The notes below the pieces were generated by a model. That model ran no database searches. It was not told the DNA's origin and saw only the letters and a list, made by a program, of their open reading frames with translations. 64,000 nt of DNA, from the NCBI RefSeq assembly GCF_046297595.1, contig NZ_JBKBHT010000007.1, positions 123,394 to 187,393 of the forward strand. The letters run 5' to 3'. Below, in pieces: positions 10,599 to 17,574 of the stretch. Position 1 is the stretch's first letter. Each line of letters starts with the position of its first letter. The translations under genes were made by a program, and so were the position numbers. The stretch comes from Ferrovibrio sp046297595 (lineage in GTDB: Bacteria > Pseudomonadota > Alphaproteobacteria > Ferrovibrionales > Ferrovibrionaceae).

Positions 10599-11648
10599 TC
10601 ACGTCCGTGCCTCCTGTGTCACGTCCTGTGTCACGTTTTGGGGGCCCCGCGACGGGCGCTGTTCTAGCACGTCGGCGCAGACGTTCAAGTCTTCCGGAGC
10701 CAAATGGGCATACCGGAGGGTGGTGGTGATCGACTTGTGGCCCATCCACCGCTGGACCCGGCGGAGGTCTACGCCCCGCTGCACCAGCCGGCTACAGCAG
10801 GTATGCCGGAGGGTGTGGATGGTCACGTCCTTCTGCGCCTTGGGCAGTAGCCCACGCACCCGCTCCCAACGGTGCTGGAGGGTGTGTCGGCTCTGGTCGA
10901 AGGGCTGGCCGGGGTTCACCGCCGCCCGCCGCTGGAGGGCAGCCAGCGCCCGCACCGTCAGGGGCACCGAGCGGGGCTTACCCGACTTGGTATCCCAGAA
11001 GGTCACCACCCGGCCGTTCAGGTCGTCGGGCAGACGCACCCGCTCCACCTCTCCGAGGCGGGCCCCGGTGTCCACCGCGAACTCGAAGAAGTCCGCCTCG
11101 TAGTCCATCCCGAGGTGCCGGAAGCGTGCCAGCCAGAGGGCTTCCTCGTCCTCTCGAAGGAACCGCAGCCGGCCCTCGGTTTCCTTCCGCAGCTTGATTT
11201 CCGGCACGGCAGCCAGGTAGCCCCGCTTGTTCGCCCACTTCAGCATGACGGACAGGGCCGACAGCTTCCGATTTATGGTCGCGTCGGAGTCGCCCCGGTC
11301 CTTCATCGCCTCGACCAGATCGTCCACCGTCTGCTGCGTGATGCTGCTGACGGCAACGGCCGGGCCGAGGGTGCGGACGACAAACTCCGCCTTCATGGTC
11401 GTGGTGCGCTCGGCCTTCTGGCCAGCCCACACCAGCTTGCCCACCTTGTCGGCCAGCTCGCGCATGGTGAGGGATCGGTTGCTACGGTCAGGCGGGGTCA
11501 CCTCCTGCCCGCGCTTGATCCGCGCCATCTGCTCCAGCTCCCACGCCTCCGCCTCCTCTCGTGAGGTGAAGCCCTGCTGGCGCACGCGCGGCCTGCCGGG
11601 GACTTTGAAGTCCACCTGCCATGTCGAGTTGCGTTCGCGAACCGCCAT
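10599..11648 (-). CDS. Tyrosine recombinase / site-specific integrase
   Basis: 349-residue phage-type integrase. N-terminal arm-binding stretch (WQVDFKVPGRPRVRQQGFTSREEAEAWE), a core-binding SAM-like helical domain (about residues 65-150) and a C-terminal catalytic domain with the first Arg in DTGARLGEVERV, the HTLRHTCCSRLV box, GHKSITTT and the nucleophile Tyr in RYAHLAPEDL. It strand-exchanges DNA at 7-base cores, and the tRNA anticodon loop at both element ends matches that. The ATG at 11648 has a perfect GGAGGAG five bases ahead, inside the end of the MarR-like gene, so the two are coupled. Its stop lies one base from the tRNA-Leu 5' end. Confidence 0.95.
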   Translation of the reverse strand: MAVRERNSTWQVDFKVPGRPRVRQQGFTSREEAEAWELEQMARIKRGQEVTPPDRSNRSLTMRELADKVGKLVWAGQKAERTTTMKAEFVVRTLGPAVAVSSITQQTVDDLVEAMKDRGDSDATINRKLSALSVMLKWANKRGYLAAVPEIKLRKETEGRLRFLREDEEALWLARFRHLGMDYEADFFEFAVDTGARLGEVERVRLPDDLNGRVVTFWDTKSGKPRSVPLTVRALAALQRRAAVNPGQPFDQSRHTLQHRWERVRGLLPKAQKDVTIHTLRHTCCSRLVQRGVDLRRVQRWMGHKSITTTLRYAHLAPEDLNVCADVLEQRPSRGPQNVTQDVTQEART

Positions 11649-11974
11649 GCATACTCCTCCATGATCTGGACTATTCTCTCGATGAAGCGGCGACCTTTAG
11701 AGGTCAGCTCGACGATGCGGTGCCGCCGATAAGTTGGGTCTTTATATGACCTAACAAAGCCAAGGCCGGGGATGCCGGGCTTAAACACGTCTGAAAGGAA
11801 TGCGATGGTTCTACTAACTGAGGAAGGCGCGAGGCCGAGCAAATCTGTAAGCTCGTGTTGTCTTATATCTGGCTTCGTCGCTATGACGATTATGGCTTGG
11901 AATGTCTAAAGCTCTAAGTTTCCTACCTGATCCCTCGCTACGGTCAGCATCTTGATTAGCCTTAGCAGGCTCAT
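11498..11974 (-). pseudogene. MarR-like winged-helix gene with in-frame amber codon
   Basis: Reading from the ATG at 11974 gives MSLLRLIKMLTVARDQ, then a TAG at 11906-11908 (codon 23), then the same frame continues with a clear winged helix: recognition region HELTDLLGLAPSSVSRTI and wing SYKDPTYRRHRIVELTSKG. Similar regulators accompany integrases in some phages and have Gln where the amber lies, so a CAG to TAG change is the simplest explanation. Translation could restart at the TTG at 11842. The frame runs 151 bases into the integrase gene; the conserved domain ends about where the integrase starts. Either a broken regulator, or one made by amber read-through or restart. Confidence 0.65.
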
Positions 11975-11990
11975 GCTCGACAAGGCCCCC

Positions 11991-12278
11991 TCAGGGCCCC
12001 GCGTCCGTATAGCTTTCGCGTTCATAGCTGATCCTTTCTTTCCCCCGTCGCTGCCAGCCCCATGAAGGGGACACGGTCATGGTTAGCTTGAGAGCCCGGA
12101 CGAACAGGCTCCGGCGATCTACCCATACATCAAACCGATGGGTGTCAGAATGGTTCCAGTGAATAAAAACGTCGATTGGCTGAAAGATCGAACGCAACAT
12201 GGCCGACTGATGCTCCCCTAGATTGTACTGATCACCGTTTGGGCGGGTGTAAACTTTGGGTAAAATGGTACGCACCAC
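11991..12278 (-). CDS. Hypothetical small protein of the element
   Basis: 95-codon frame starting with GTG at 12278; the first ATG is at codon 27. No recognised domain. It contains aromatic/histidine-rich stretches (VFIHWNHSDTHRFDVWVDRR) and a basic C-terminus. It lies 24 bases after the winged-helix/RNAP-N gene and ends 16 bases before the MarR-like start, which fits a real gene in a packed element. No good ribosome site precedes the GTG, and composition is more AT-rich than the chromosome, as in the rest of the element. Function unknown; it may be non-coding. Confidence 0.4.
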   Translation of the reverse strand: MVRTILPKVYTRPNGDQYNLGEHQSAMLRSIFQPIDVFIHWNHSDTHRFDVWVDRRSLFVRALKLTMTVSPSWGWQRRGKERISYERESYTDAGP

Positions 12279-12302
12279 AAGGGGGCACGCCTGCGGAGCA
12301 TC

Positions 12303-12806
12303 TCAATCTGAGATGGGCACGCCCCGGGCAGTGAGACGATCCTCAAAGATTGCGATGAAAGCCTCCAGCGTGGTGCACCCCATGTCGGTGAGGTGCCACC
12401 GCTTGGCGCGGCGGTCGAGACGGGTGTGTCCCGCACGCTCCGAATAAGCTAGAAGGCGATGTAGTGTTGCGCGCCGCAGGTTCTTATTCTGGGAGAGCTG
12501 GTCGATCACGACCTTGGCCGTGAGGAAGGCGACCACGTCGGCCTTCATGTCCACCAGGTAATGGTAGGCCAGATGCTTCCGGCCAGCCTTACCGGCCCTG
12601 GCTTCGGTGATGAAATCCTCAATGGCCTTGGTCAGGGGAGCGACGACCTGCTTCATCAGCAGCAGGCCGGCACCCACCTCACCCTCCCGGCCCTGCTCCC
12701 GGGCCTTGTTCAGGGCAGACCGGAAGCGGTCGATGCCGCTGCCCCGCATGCTTCGCTCTAGCTCCACCTGTCGGTGCCAACCAGCCGTCAGCTCGATGCC
12801 TTCCAT
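12303..12806 (-). CDS. T7-type RNA polymerase N-terminal-domain-like protein with C-terminal winged helix
   Basis: 167 residues. Residues about 10-115 follow the order of motifs in the N-terminal domain of single-subunit (T7-like) RNA polymerases: a QVELERSM...RFR helix, a LLMKQVVAPLTKAIEDFITE helix, a short basic GKAGRKH stretch, then HLAYHYLVDMKADVVAFLTA, which matches the T7 polymerase region of the form AFQFLQEIKPEAVAYITIK. From about residue 115 it departs from the polymerase and reads as a winged helix (LRRATLHRLLAYSERAG, wing RLDRRAKRWHLTDMG). The palm/fingers catalytic domain is absent. The ATG at 12806 has AAGGAGAGAAGGA ahead. It is the first gene of the element and is unlikely to polymerise RNA; a regulatory or phage-interfering role is possible but unproven. 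Confidence 0.6.
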   Translation of the reverse strand: MEGIELTAGWHRQVELERSMRGSGIDRFRSALNKAREQGREGEVGAGLLLMKQVVAPLTKAIEDFITEARAGKAGRKHLAYHYLVDMKADVVAFLTAKVVIDQLSQNKNLRRATLHRLLAYSERAGHTRLDRRAKRWHLTDMGCTTLEAFIAIFEDRLTARGVPISD

Positions 12807-12841
12807 GGTCCTTCTCTCCTTCAGTGAACCCTCACCAAGGA

Positions 12842-12904
12842 GGCAACCTTTCGGCTGCCCCGGGGTGGGGCGTTTGGGTCTTCAATAGGGGCAACCTTTC
12901 GGCT
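12842..12904. repeat. Pair of 15-base direct repeats upstream of the RNAP-N-like gene
   Basis: GGCAACCTTTCGGCT occurs at 12842-12856 and again at 12890-12904, 48 bases apart start to start, in the leader of the first element gene. The spacing and position fit operator or promoter copies. No partner hairpin makes them terminators. Confidence 0.6.
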
Positions 12905-12983
12905 ATCGGAACACGAGACACCGTCATGTCACGCGGCGGCGTGGCGCTGCAATCCTTCGCCTAGTCGGAAGGCCTGGGAAATG

Positions 12984-13019
12984 AAAAACCACCGCCAAAT
13001 CTGCATGATCTGACGGTGG
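12984..13019 (-). terminator. Intrinsic terminator at the right end of the element
   Basis: On the minus strand CCACCG, an inner part with two AGAT copies, then CGGTGG is followed by TTTTTC. It lies about 50 bases inside the element and would stop transcripts entering from the broken tRNA-Leu promoter. Confidence 0.8.
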
Positions 13020-13068
13020 CTTAGGAATGTTTCGGGTAGCGGAAGCTATAGAGGCGGGAACCTAAAAA

Positions 13069-13100
13069 TCCTGCGTGTCTACCAGTTCCACCACGCCCGC
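13069..13100 (-). pseudogene. 5' fragment of the split chromosomal tRNA-Leu
   Basis: Minus strand reads acceptor GCGGGCG, D-arm GGUGGAACUGGUAGAC, ACGC and the 5' side of the anticodon stem CAGGA, then runs into element DNA at the loop. The missing part is at 10444-10490. The chromosomal promoter side of the tRNA is therefore at this end. Confidence 0.85.
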
Positions 13101-13200
13101 TTCCCGCACCGGGGGCCGGCGCGAAGGCGCAGTCTATAGCATGTGAAAACCGACGATGCGAGGCTTTTGGGCGGTTTTCCCGCGCCCCGCAACCCGCCCC

Positions 13201-13911
13201 TTAACTCACTGCTTTAACTGGCTTTTTCGCCCCAGCCTGATCGCAGTGGTTCATCAGCGCGCGCTCGTCCAGCCATTCCTTGGCATAGGAGCAATCGCGG
13301 AAGTCGTCATAGTAGGGTCCGCCGATCGTGTAATGCACGATCGAGACGTCCTGCACCGGCACGAAGGGGTCGTAATCGGCCAGGTGATTCCAGCGATGCG
13401 GGATTTCGCCGATCAGCTCGTCGTTGCCCAGCCATTTGAACTGGTGCAGCTCCAGGCCGGTGGCGGAATTGACGTAATCGGGCGTCAGCGCCGTGCATTT
13501 GGCGCAGTTGAACAGCATGACGCTGGACCAGTTCTTCTTTTCGTACTTCGTCTGCGCCTTGCCGAGGAATTTCACCTCTTCCTTTGGCACATGATGGTGT
13601 TTCACCACCTGCACGGCATAGCGGTCGTCGCGCAGGTCCCAGAGCTTGGCGATGTCGTCCAGCACAAGCATGTCGTCGTCCATGAAGATCGCCCAGTCCT
13701 GGAAACCGGCCAGATAGGGCGTCAGGAAACGCGAGAAGGAGAAGTCGGTCGACTGCAGTTCATGCTGCGGCCGGGTATAGAGGCCCGCCAACTGGTTCAG
13801 CGCCAGATGGGTGATGGCGACCGGGCGCGAGGCGCGTCGGTTGATGCTGAGGGCGGCGACGCTGGAAACCACCGGGGCGACGCGGGTGTAGCCGATGAAG
13901 ACGCGGATCAT
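13201..13911 (-). CDS. Glycosyltransferase (GT8-like, nucleotide-sugar transferase)
   Basis: 236-residue cytoplasmic protein with a GT-A pattern: N-terminal strand MIRVFIGYTRVAP, a metal-binding DxD as AIFMDDDMLVLDD (about residues 75-86), and a C-terminal HYTIGGPYYDD with a histidine that may be a second metal ligand, as in GT8 enzymes. No membrane segment. It stands alone just outside the element, with its own upstream region (13912-14112) divergent to the XRE-SulP operon. Acceptor and sugar cannot be predicted. The C-terminal tail GAKKPVKAVS is basic and probably disordered. Confidence 0.75.
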   Translation of the reverse strand: MIRVFIGYTRVAPVVSSVAALSINRRASRPVAITHLALNQLAGLYTRPQHELQSTDFSFSRFLTPYLAGFQDWAIFMDDDMLVLDDIAKLWDLRDDRYAVQVVKHHHVPKEEVKFLGKAQTKYEKKNWSSVMLFNCAKCTALTPDYVNSATGLELHQFKWLGNDELIGEIPHRWNHLADYDPFVPVQDVSIVHYTIGGPYYDDFRDCSYAKEWLDERALMNHCDQAGAKKPVKAVS

Positions 13912-14007
13912 CTGTATTCTCTCGATTGCCTGATGCAGGACTATGCCAACTCCCCTACCGGAGCGTTAAGGAAATGGCGTTGATCAGGCGCAAATCTCGG
14001 TGTTATT

Positions 14008-14044
14008 CGATGTTTTGATTTTCATAACATCGTAATTGATGTTA
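14008..14044. promoter_or_regulatory. Overlapping palindromes, candidate operator of the XRE regulator
   Basis: CGATGTT (14008) is inverted by AACATCG (14026), and TAACATC (14025) is inverted by GATGTTA (14038) with a 6-base spacer. Three half-sites of an ATGTT/AACAT element thus lie just upstream of the -35 of the XRE gene in a strikingly AT-rich stretch, as expected for autoregulation. Confidence 0.55.
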
Positions 14045-14055
14045 TATATATAATA

Positions 14056-14085
14056 TTGACTATTATTTATATCAGTATATATATT
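14056..14085 (+). promoter_or_regulatory. Sigma70-type promoter of the XRE-SulP operon
   Basis: TTGACT (14056-14061), an 18-base spacer and TATATT (14080-14085), inside a 100-base AT-rich island unlike the surrounding GC-rich DNA. A ribosome site AAGGAC follows before the ATG at 14113. Confidence 0.65.
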
Positions 14086-14112
14086 GGAGATATCCAAAAG
14101 GACTTTCGCCAC

Positions 14113-14379
14113 ATGATTACTGGCGCACAGATGCGGGCCGCGCGTGCCCTGATCGGCATCGACCAGCGCAAGCTGGCTGAATTCTCCGGCCTGTCCCTGC
14201 CCACGATCCAGCGCATGGAAGCCAGCGACGGCGTCGTGCGCGGCAATGTCGATTCCCTGATGAAGCTGGTCACGGCGCTGGAAGCGAACGGCATCGAGCT
14301 GATCGGCGACAACGCGCCCAGCACCGGCGGCGGACGCGGCGTTCGCCTGCGCGCCGGATCGGGATCAACCACGGGGTAA
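14113..14379 (+). CDS. XRE-family helix-turn-helix regulator
   Basis: 88-residue protein with a Cro/CI-type HTH: ITGAQMRAARALIGIDQRKLAEFSGLSLPTIQRMEAS occupies residues 2-38, followed by a helical region ending ALEANGIELIGDN and a glycine-rich tail. The start MITGAQ at 14113 has AAGGAC ahead; an in-frame earlier ATG at 14056 would lie inside the promoter. The stop is two bases before the SulP start, so it is co-transcribed with the transporter and probably controls it. The palindromes upstream of the promoter are likely binding sites. Short XRE proteins of this kind are common and the effector is unknown. Confidence 0.85.
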   Translation: MITGAQMRAARALIGIDQRKLAEFSGLSLPTIQRMEASDGVVRGNVDSLMKLVTALEANGIELIGDNAPSTGGGRGVRLRAGSGSTTG

Positions 14380-14381
14380 GC

Positions 14382-16118
14382 ATGACGAGCCCGCAGCGAC
14401 CCTCCTCCGCCCTGCCCGAGCCCAGCTTCGCCGAGCTGTTCACGCCCAAGCTGGTGACCATCCTGCGCGAGGGTTATCGCCTCGGCGACCTGCGCGCCGA
14501 TGCGGTGGCCGGGCTGACGGTCGCCATCGTCGCCATTCCGCTTTCGATGGCGATTGCGATTGCCTCCGGCGTCACCCCTGATCGTGGCCTCTACACGGCG
14601 ATCATCGGCGGCTTCCTGATCTCGGCACTGGGCGGCAGCCGCTTCCAGATCGGCGGCCCGGCCGGCGCCTTCATCGTGCTGGTGGCCGCCACGGTGGAAC
14701 GCCACGGCGTGGACGGCCTGGTGCTGGCCACCATGATGTCGGGCGCCATGCTGCTGGTCGGCGGCTTCCTGCGGCTGGGCACCTACGTCAAGTTCATCCC
14801 CTATCCCGTCACCGTGGGCTTCACCGCCGGCATCGCCGTGATCATCTTCGCCAGCCAGATCCGCGACCTGCTGGGCCTGAGCTTCGCCGGCAAAGAACCC
14901 GGCGAGCTGCTGCCGAAACTTGCCGCCATCGGTGATGCGCTACCGACCTTCACGCCGACCGCCTTCGCCCTGGCACTGCTGACCATTGGCGTGATCGCGG
15001 GACTGAAACGCCTGCGGCCGCACTGGCCCGGCATGCTGATCGCCGTCAGCCTCGCGGCCGTCATCACCGGCATCTTCGCCCTGCCGGTGGAAACCATCGG
15101 CAGCAAGTTCGGCGGCATCCCACGCAGCCTGCCGCTGCCATCCCTGCCCGTCTTTTCGTGGGACCTTGCCCAGGCCGTGCTGCCCGATGCCATCGCCTTC
15201 GCCTTGCTGGGCGCCATCGAATCCCTGCTCTCGGCCATCGTCGCTGACGGCATGACCGGGCGGCGCCACCGCTCCAACTGCGAGCTGGTGGCCCAGGGCG
15301 CGGGCAATATCGGCTCGGCGCTGTTCGGCGGCATCTGCGTGACCGGCACCATCGCGCGCACCGCCACCAACGTGCGCGCCGGTGCGCGCGGGCCCGTCGC
15401 CGGCATGCTGCATGCCCTGTTCGTGCTGCTATTCATGCTGATCGCCGCGCCACTGGCCAGCTACATCCCGCTGGCCGCCCTGGCCGGCGTGCTGGCCGTG
15501 GTGGCCTGGAACATGGCCGAGAAACATGCCTTCATGACCCTGCTGCGTTCGTCCTCGGGCGATGCGGCCGTTCTGCTGTCCACCTTCCTGCTCACCATCT
15601 TCCGCGACCTCACCGAAGGCATCCTGGTCGGCTTCGGCCTCGGCACCTTGCTATTCCTCAACCGCATGGCGCAGGCCACCACGGTCGACAACCACGTGCC
15701 CTATGTGCCCGAGGACAAGGCCGATCATTACGATGGCGGGCGCACGCGCTACGATGCCGCGCTGGCCACCGACCCCGACCTTCTGGTCTATCGCATCTCG
15801 GGTGCCTTCTTCTTCGGCGCGGCTTCCACCGTGGGTGCGGTGCTGGATCGCATCGCCGACCGGCCGAAAACCTTCATCCTCGATTTCGCAGCGGTGCCCT
15901 TCCTCGATTCAACGGCGGCCAACACCATCGAGGGCGTGGCGCGCAAGGCCCAGCGCAACGGCGTGACCCTGATCCTGACCGGCGTGCCCAAGCATGTGCG
16001 CCATGTGCTGTGGGCCCATGGCGTGCATCCGCCGCTGGTACGCTACAAACGTTCGGTCGACGCCGCGCTGGAAGAGATCAAACACCCTGTCGGCGCAGCC
16101 GCCCCAGCGGAAGCCTGA
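14382..16118 (+). CDS. SulP family anion transporter with C-terminal STAS domain
   Basis: 578-residue SulP (SLC26-type) membrane protein. The N-terminal cytoplasmic part leads into about 12-14 hydrophobic segments starting at ADAVAGLTVAIVAIPLSMAI; the family signature GLYTAIIGGFLISALGG is present. A STAS domain occupies about residues 440-565 (FILDFAAVPFLDSTAANTIEG, with the usual DST). Members carry sulfate, bicarbonate or dicarboxylates; the substrate is not evident. It is joined to the XRE regulator (two-base gap). Its last 41 bases overlap the end of the convergent nnr gene. Confidence 0.93.
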   Translation: MTSPQRPSSALPEPSFAELFTPKLVTILREGYRLGDLRADAVAGLTVAIVAIPLSMAIAIASGVTPDRGLYTAIIGGFLISALGGSRFQIGGPAGAFIVLVAATVERHGVDGLVLATMMSGAMLLVGGFLRLGTYVKFIPYPVTVGFTAGIAVIIFASQIRDLLGLSFAGKEPGELLPKLAAIGDALPTFTPTAFALALLTIGVIAGLKRLRPHWPGMLIAVSLAAVITGIFALPVETIGSKFGGIPRSLPLPSLPVFSWDLAQAVLPDAIAFALLGAIESLLSAIVADGMTGRRHRSNCELVAQGAGNIGSALFGGICVTGTIARTATNVRAGARGPVAGMLHALFVLLFMLIAAPLASYIPLAALAGVLAVVAWNMAEKHAFMTLLRSSSGDAAVLLSTFLLTIFRDLTEGILVGFGLGTLLFLNRMAQATTVDNHVPYVPEDKADHYDGGRTRYDAALATDPDLLVYRISGAFFFGAASTVGAVLDRIADRPKTFILDFAAVPFLDSTAANTIEGVARKAQRNGVTLILTGVPKHVRHVLWAHGVHPPLVRYKRSVDAALEEIKHPVGAAAPAEA

Positions 16119-17574
16119 CGGCCAAAGGCAGGTCGTCGGCGATCAGCCCCGCTCCTGCCGCCTTCGCCGCCGCGCCGTGCAGCCACACGGCGGCGCAGGC
16201 GGCCTCGAAAGCCGGCATACCGCCCATCAGCGCACCCTGGGCCAGCAATCCGGCACAGAACCCGGCCAGCACATCGCCCGCCCCCGCCGTGGCCAGGTCG
16301 GGCGGCGCATTGGTGTTGATCGCCAGCCGGCCATCGGGCGAGGCGATCACCGTATCGGCGCCTTTCAGCACGATCACCGCGCGGCTGCGGCGCGCCGCCT
16401 TGCGTGCGCGCTCGGGCTTGGACAGCACCGCCAGATCGGGAAACAGGCGGGCGAATTCGCCGTCATGCGGCGTCAGGATGCAGGGACCGGCCACGGCCTT
16501 AAACAGCTCTTCCGGATTGTCGGCGAATACCGTGAGCGCATCGGCATCCAGCACCACGGCGCGCCGCGTGGCCAGCGCATCCAGCACGGCCTGCTTGGTC
16601 GCCGCGCCGGCGCCGTTGCCGGGCCCCAGCAGCAGGGCGTTGCGACGCGGATCGGCAATCGCATGCCGCCAGTCGGGGATGCCGTCGCAGGGCTGCCGCA
16701 TCAGGGCGTCGGGCCCCCCATAGTTATTGGCACCTTGCAGCAGCGCCTCACGCGGCTGTGCCAATGTCACCAGCCCGGCGCCGATGCGCAACGCGGCATG
16801 ACCGGCCAGTCGCGCCGCACCGGCCAGCGCACCGCCGCGCACCAGCACATGGCCACGCGCGTATTTGTGGCCGTCGATGCGCAGCGGCGGCAAGGCGATG
16901 CGCCACAGGGCCGGATCGTTGCGCCACTGGCGCGGCTCGATAGCGGGCAACACAGCGTCGGGGATGCCGATATCGGCCACATGCAGATGCCCGCAGAATT
17001 GCCGCCCGGGCAGCAGCAGATGGCCAGGCTTGGGCCGGAAGAAAGTGACCGTGCGCGCGGCGCGGATGGCTTCGCCGCGCGGCTGGCCGTCGTCGCCATG
17101 CAGGCCGCTGGGCAGATCGACGGCAACGACAGGCCTGCCGGACTCATTCGCCGCCTGCACCAGCGCCAGCGCCTCGTCGCTCAACGGCTTGCTCAGGCCA
17201 GCGCCAAACAGCGCATCCACGATCACGTCATGACCGGCGACCAGTGCCGGGTCGGGCAAGGCGACAAGCCCCGCCCACTGCTTCGCCATCTCTGCCGCGT
17301 CGCCGCGCAGGGCCGATACCTCGCCCAGCAGCATCACCGCCACACTGCGTCCGCCCTGCGCCAGCAGCCGCGCGGCCACAAAACCATCGCCGCCATTGCT
17401 GCCCGGACCGCAAAGCACCAGCACGCTGCCCTGCGGATGATACCGCTGCACCATGCGCGCCACCGCCGCGCCGGCCGCTTCCATCAGCTGCAGCCCCGTC
17501 ACGCCGCCCGCGATGGCGCGGCGGTCGGCCTCGGCCATTTCAGCGACGGTCAGCAGGGCGGCATGATCGCTCAT
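16078..17574 (-). CDS. nnr: Bifunctional NAD(P)H-hydrate epimerase / ADP-dependent dehydratase
   Basis: 498 residues with both repair activities. The N-terminal YjeF_N epimerase (about 1-215) has VLVLCGPGSNGGDGFVAARL and the later VDALFGAGLSKPL. The C-terminal ribokinase-like dehydratase (about 225-490) has LTPHDGEFARLFP and the catalytic region NAPPDLATAGAGDVLAGF. It returns hydrated NADH/NADPH to the usable form. It overlaps the amidase upstream by one base and the SulP gene by 41 bases tail to tail. In many alphaproteobacteria it lies near glnB/glnA; here it is linked to an amidase and P450 instead. Confidence 0.95.
   Translation of the reverse strand: MSDHAALLTVAEMAEADRRAIAGGVTGLQLMEAAGAAVARMVQRYHPQGSVLVLCGPGSNGGDGFVAARLLAQGGRSVAVMLLGEVSALRGDAAEMAKQWAGLVALPDPALVAGHDVIVDALFGAGLSKPLSDEALALVQAANESGRPVVAVDLPSGLHGDDGQPRGEAIRAARTVTFFRPKPGHLLLPGRQFCGHLHVADIGIPDAVLPAIEPRQWRNDPALWRIALPPLRIDGHKYARGHVLVRGGALAGAARLAGHAALRIGAGLVTLAQPREALLQGANNYGGPDALMRQPCDGIPDWRHAIADPRRNALLLGPGNGAGAATKQAVLDALATRRAVVLDADALTVFADNPEELFKAVAGPCILTPHDGEFARLFPDLAVLSKPERARKAARRSRAVIVLKGADTVIASPDGRLAINTNAPPDLATAGAGDVLAGFCAGLLAQGALMGGMPAFEAACAAVWLHGAAAKAAGAGLIADDLPLAVRLPLGRLRRQGV

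Larger units (their letters stand above)
10491..13068 (-). mobile_element. Compact tRNA-carrying integrative element inserted in the anticodon loop of tRNA-Leu
   Basis: About 2.58 kb bounded by the two halves of one tRNA-Leu gene. All its genes are on the minus strand: terminator, RNA-polymerase-N-domain/winged-helix protein, unknown 95-residue frame, MarR-like gene with amber codon, tyrosine integrase, intact tRNA-Leu(UAG). Left junction reads GGGGA-TTTAGGT-GTGT-TCCTG, right junction CAGGA-TTTTTAGGT-TCCCG (minus strand). The inferred attB is CAGGA-TTTAGGT-TCCTG and the attP GGGGA-TTTAGGT-TCCCG: a 7-base core equal to the anticodon loop, flanked by short inverted arms. The junctions carry 4 and 2 extra bases. 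The boundaries are seen directly; mobility is inferred. Confidence 0.85.

Noticed and set aside
12842..12904. CRISPR-like repeat pair
   Set aside because: Only two copies of 15 bases, no further units and no cas genes.
10444..13100. A complete prophage
   Set aside because: There are no capsid, terminase, tail, lysis or replication genes; only 2.6 kb lies between the tRNA halves.
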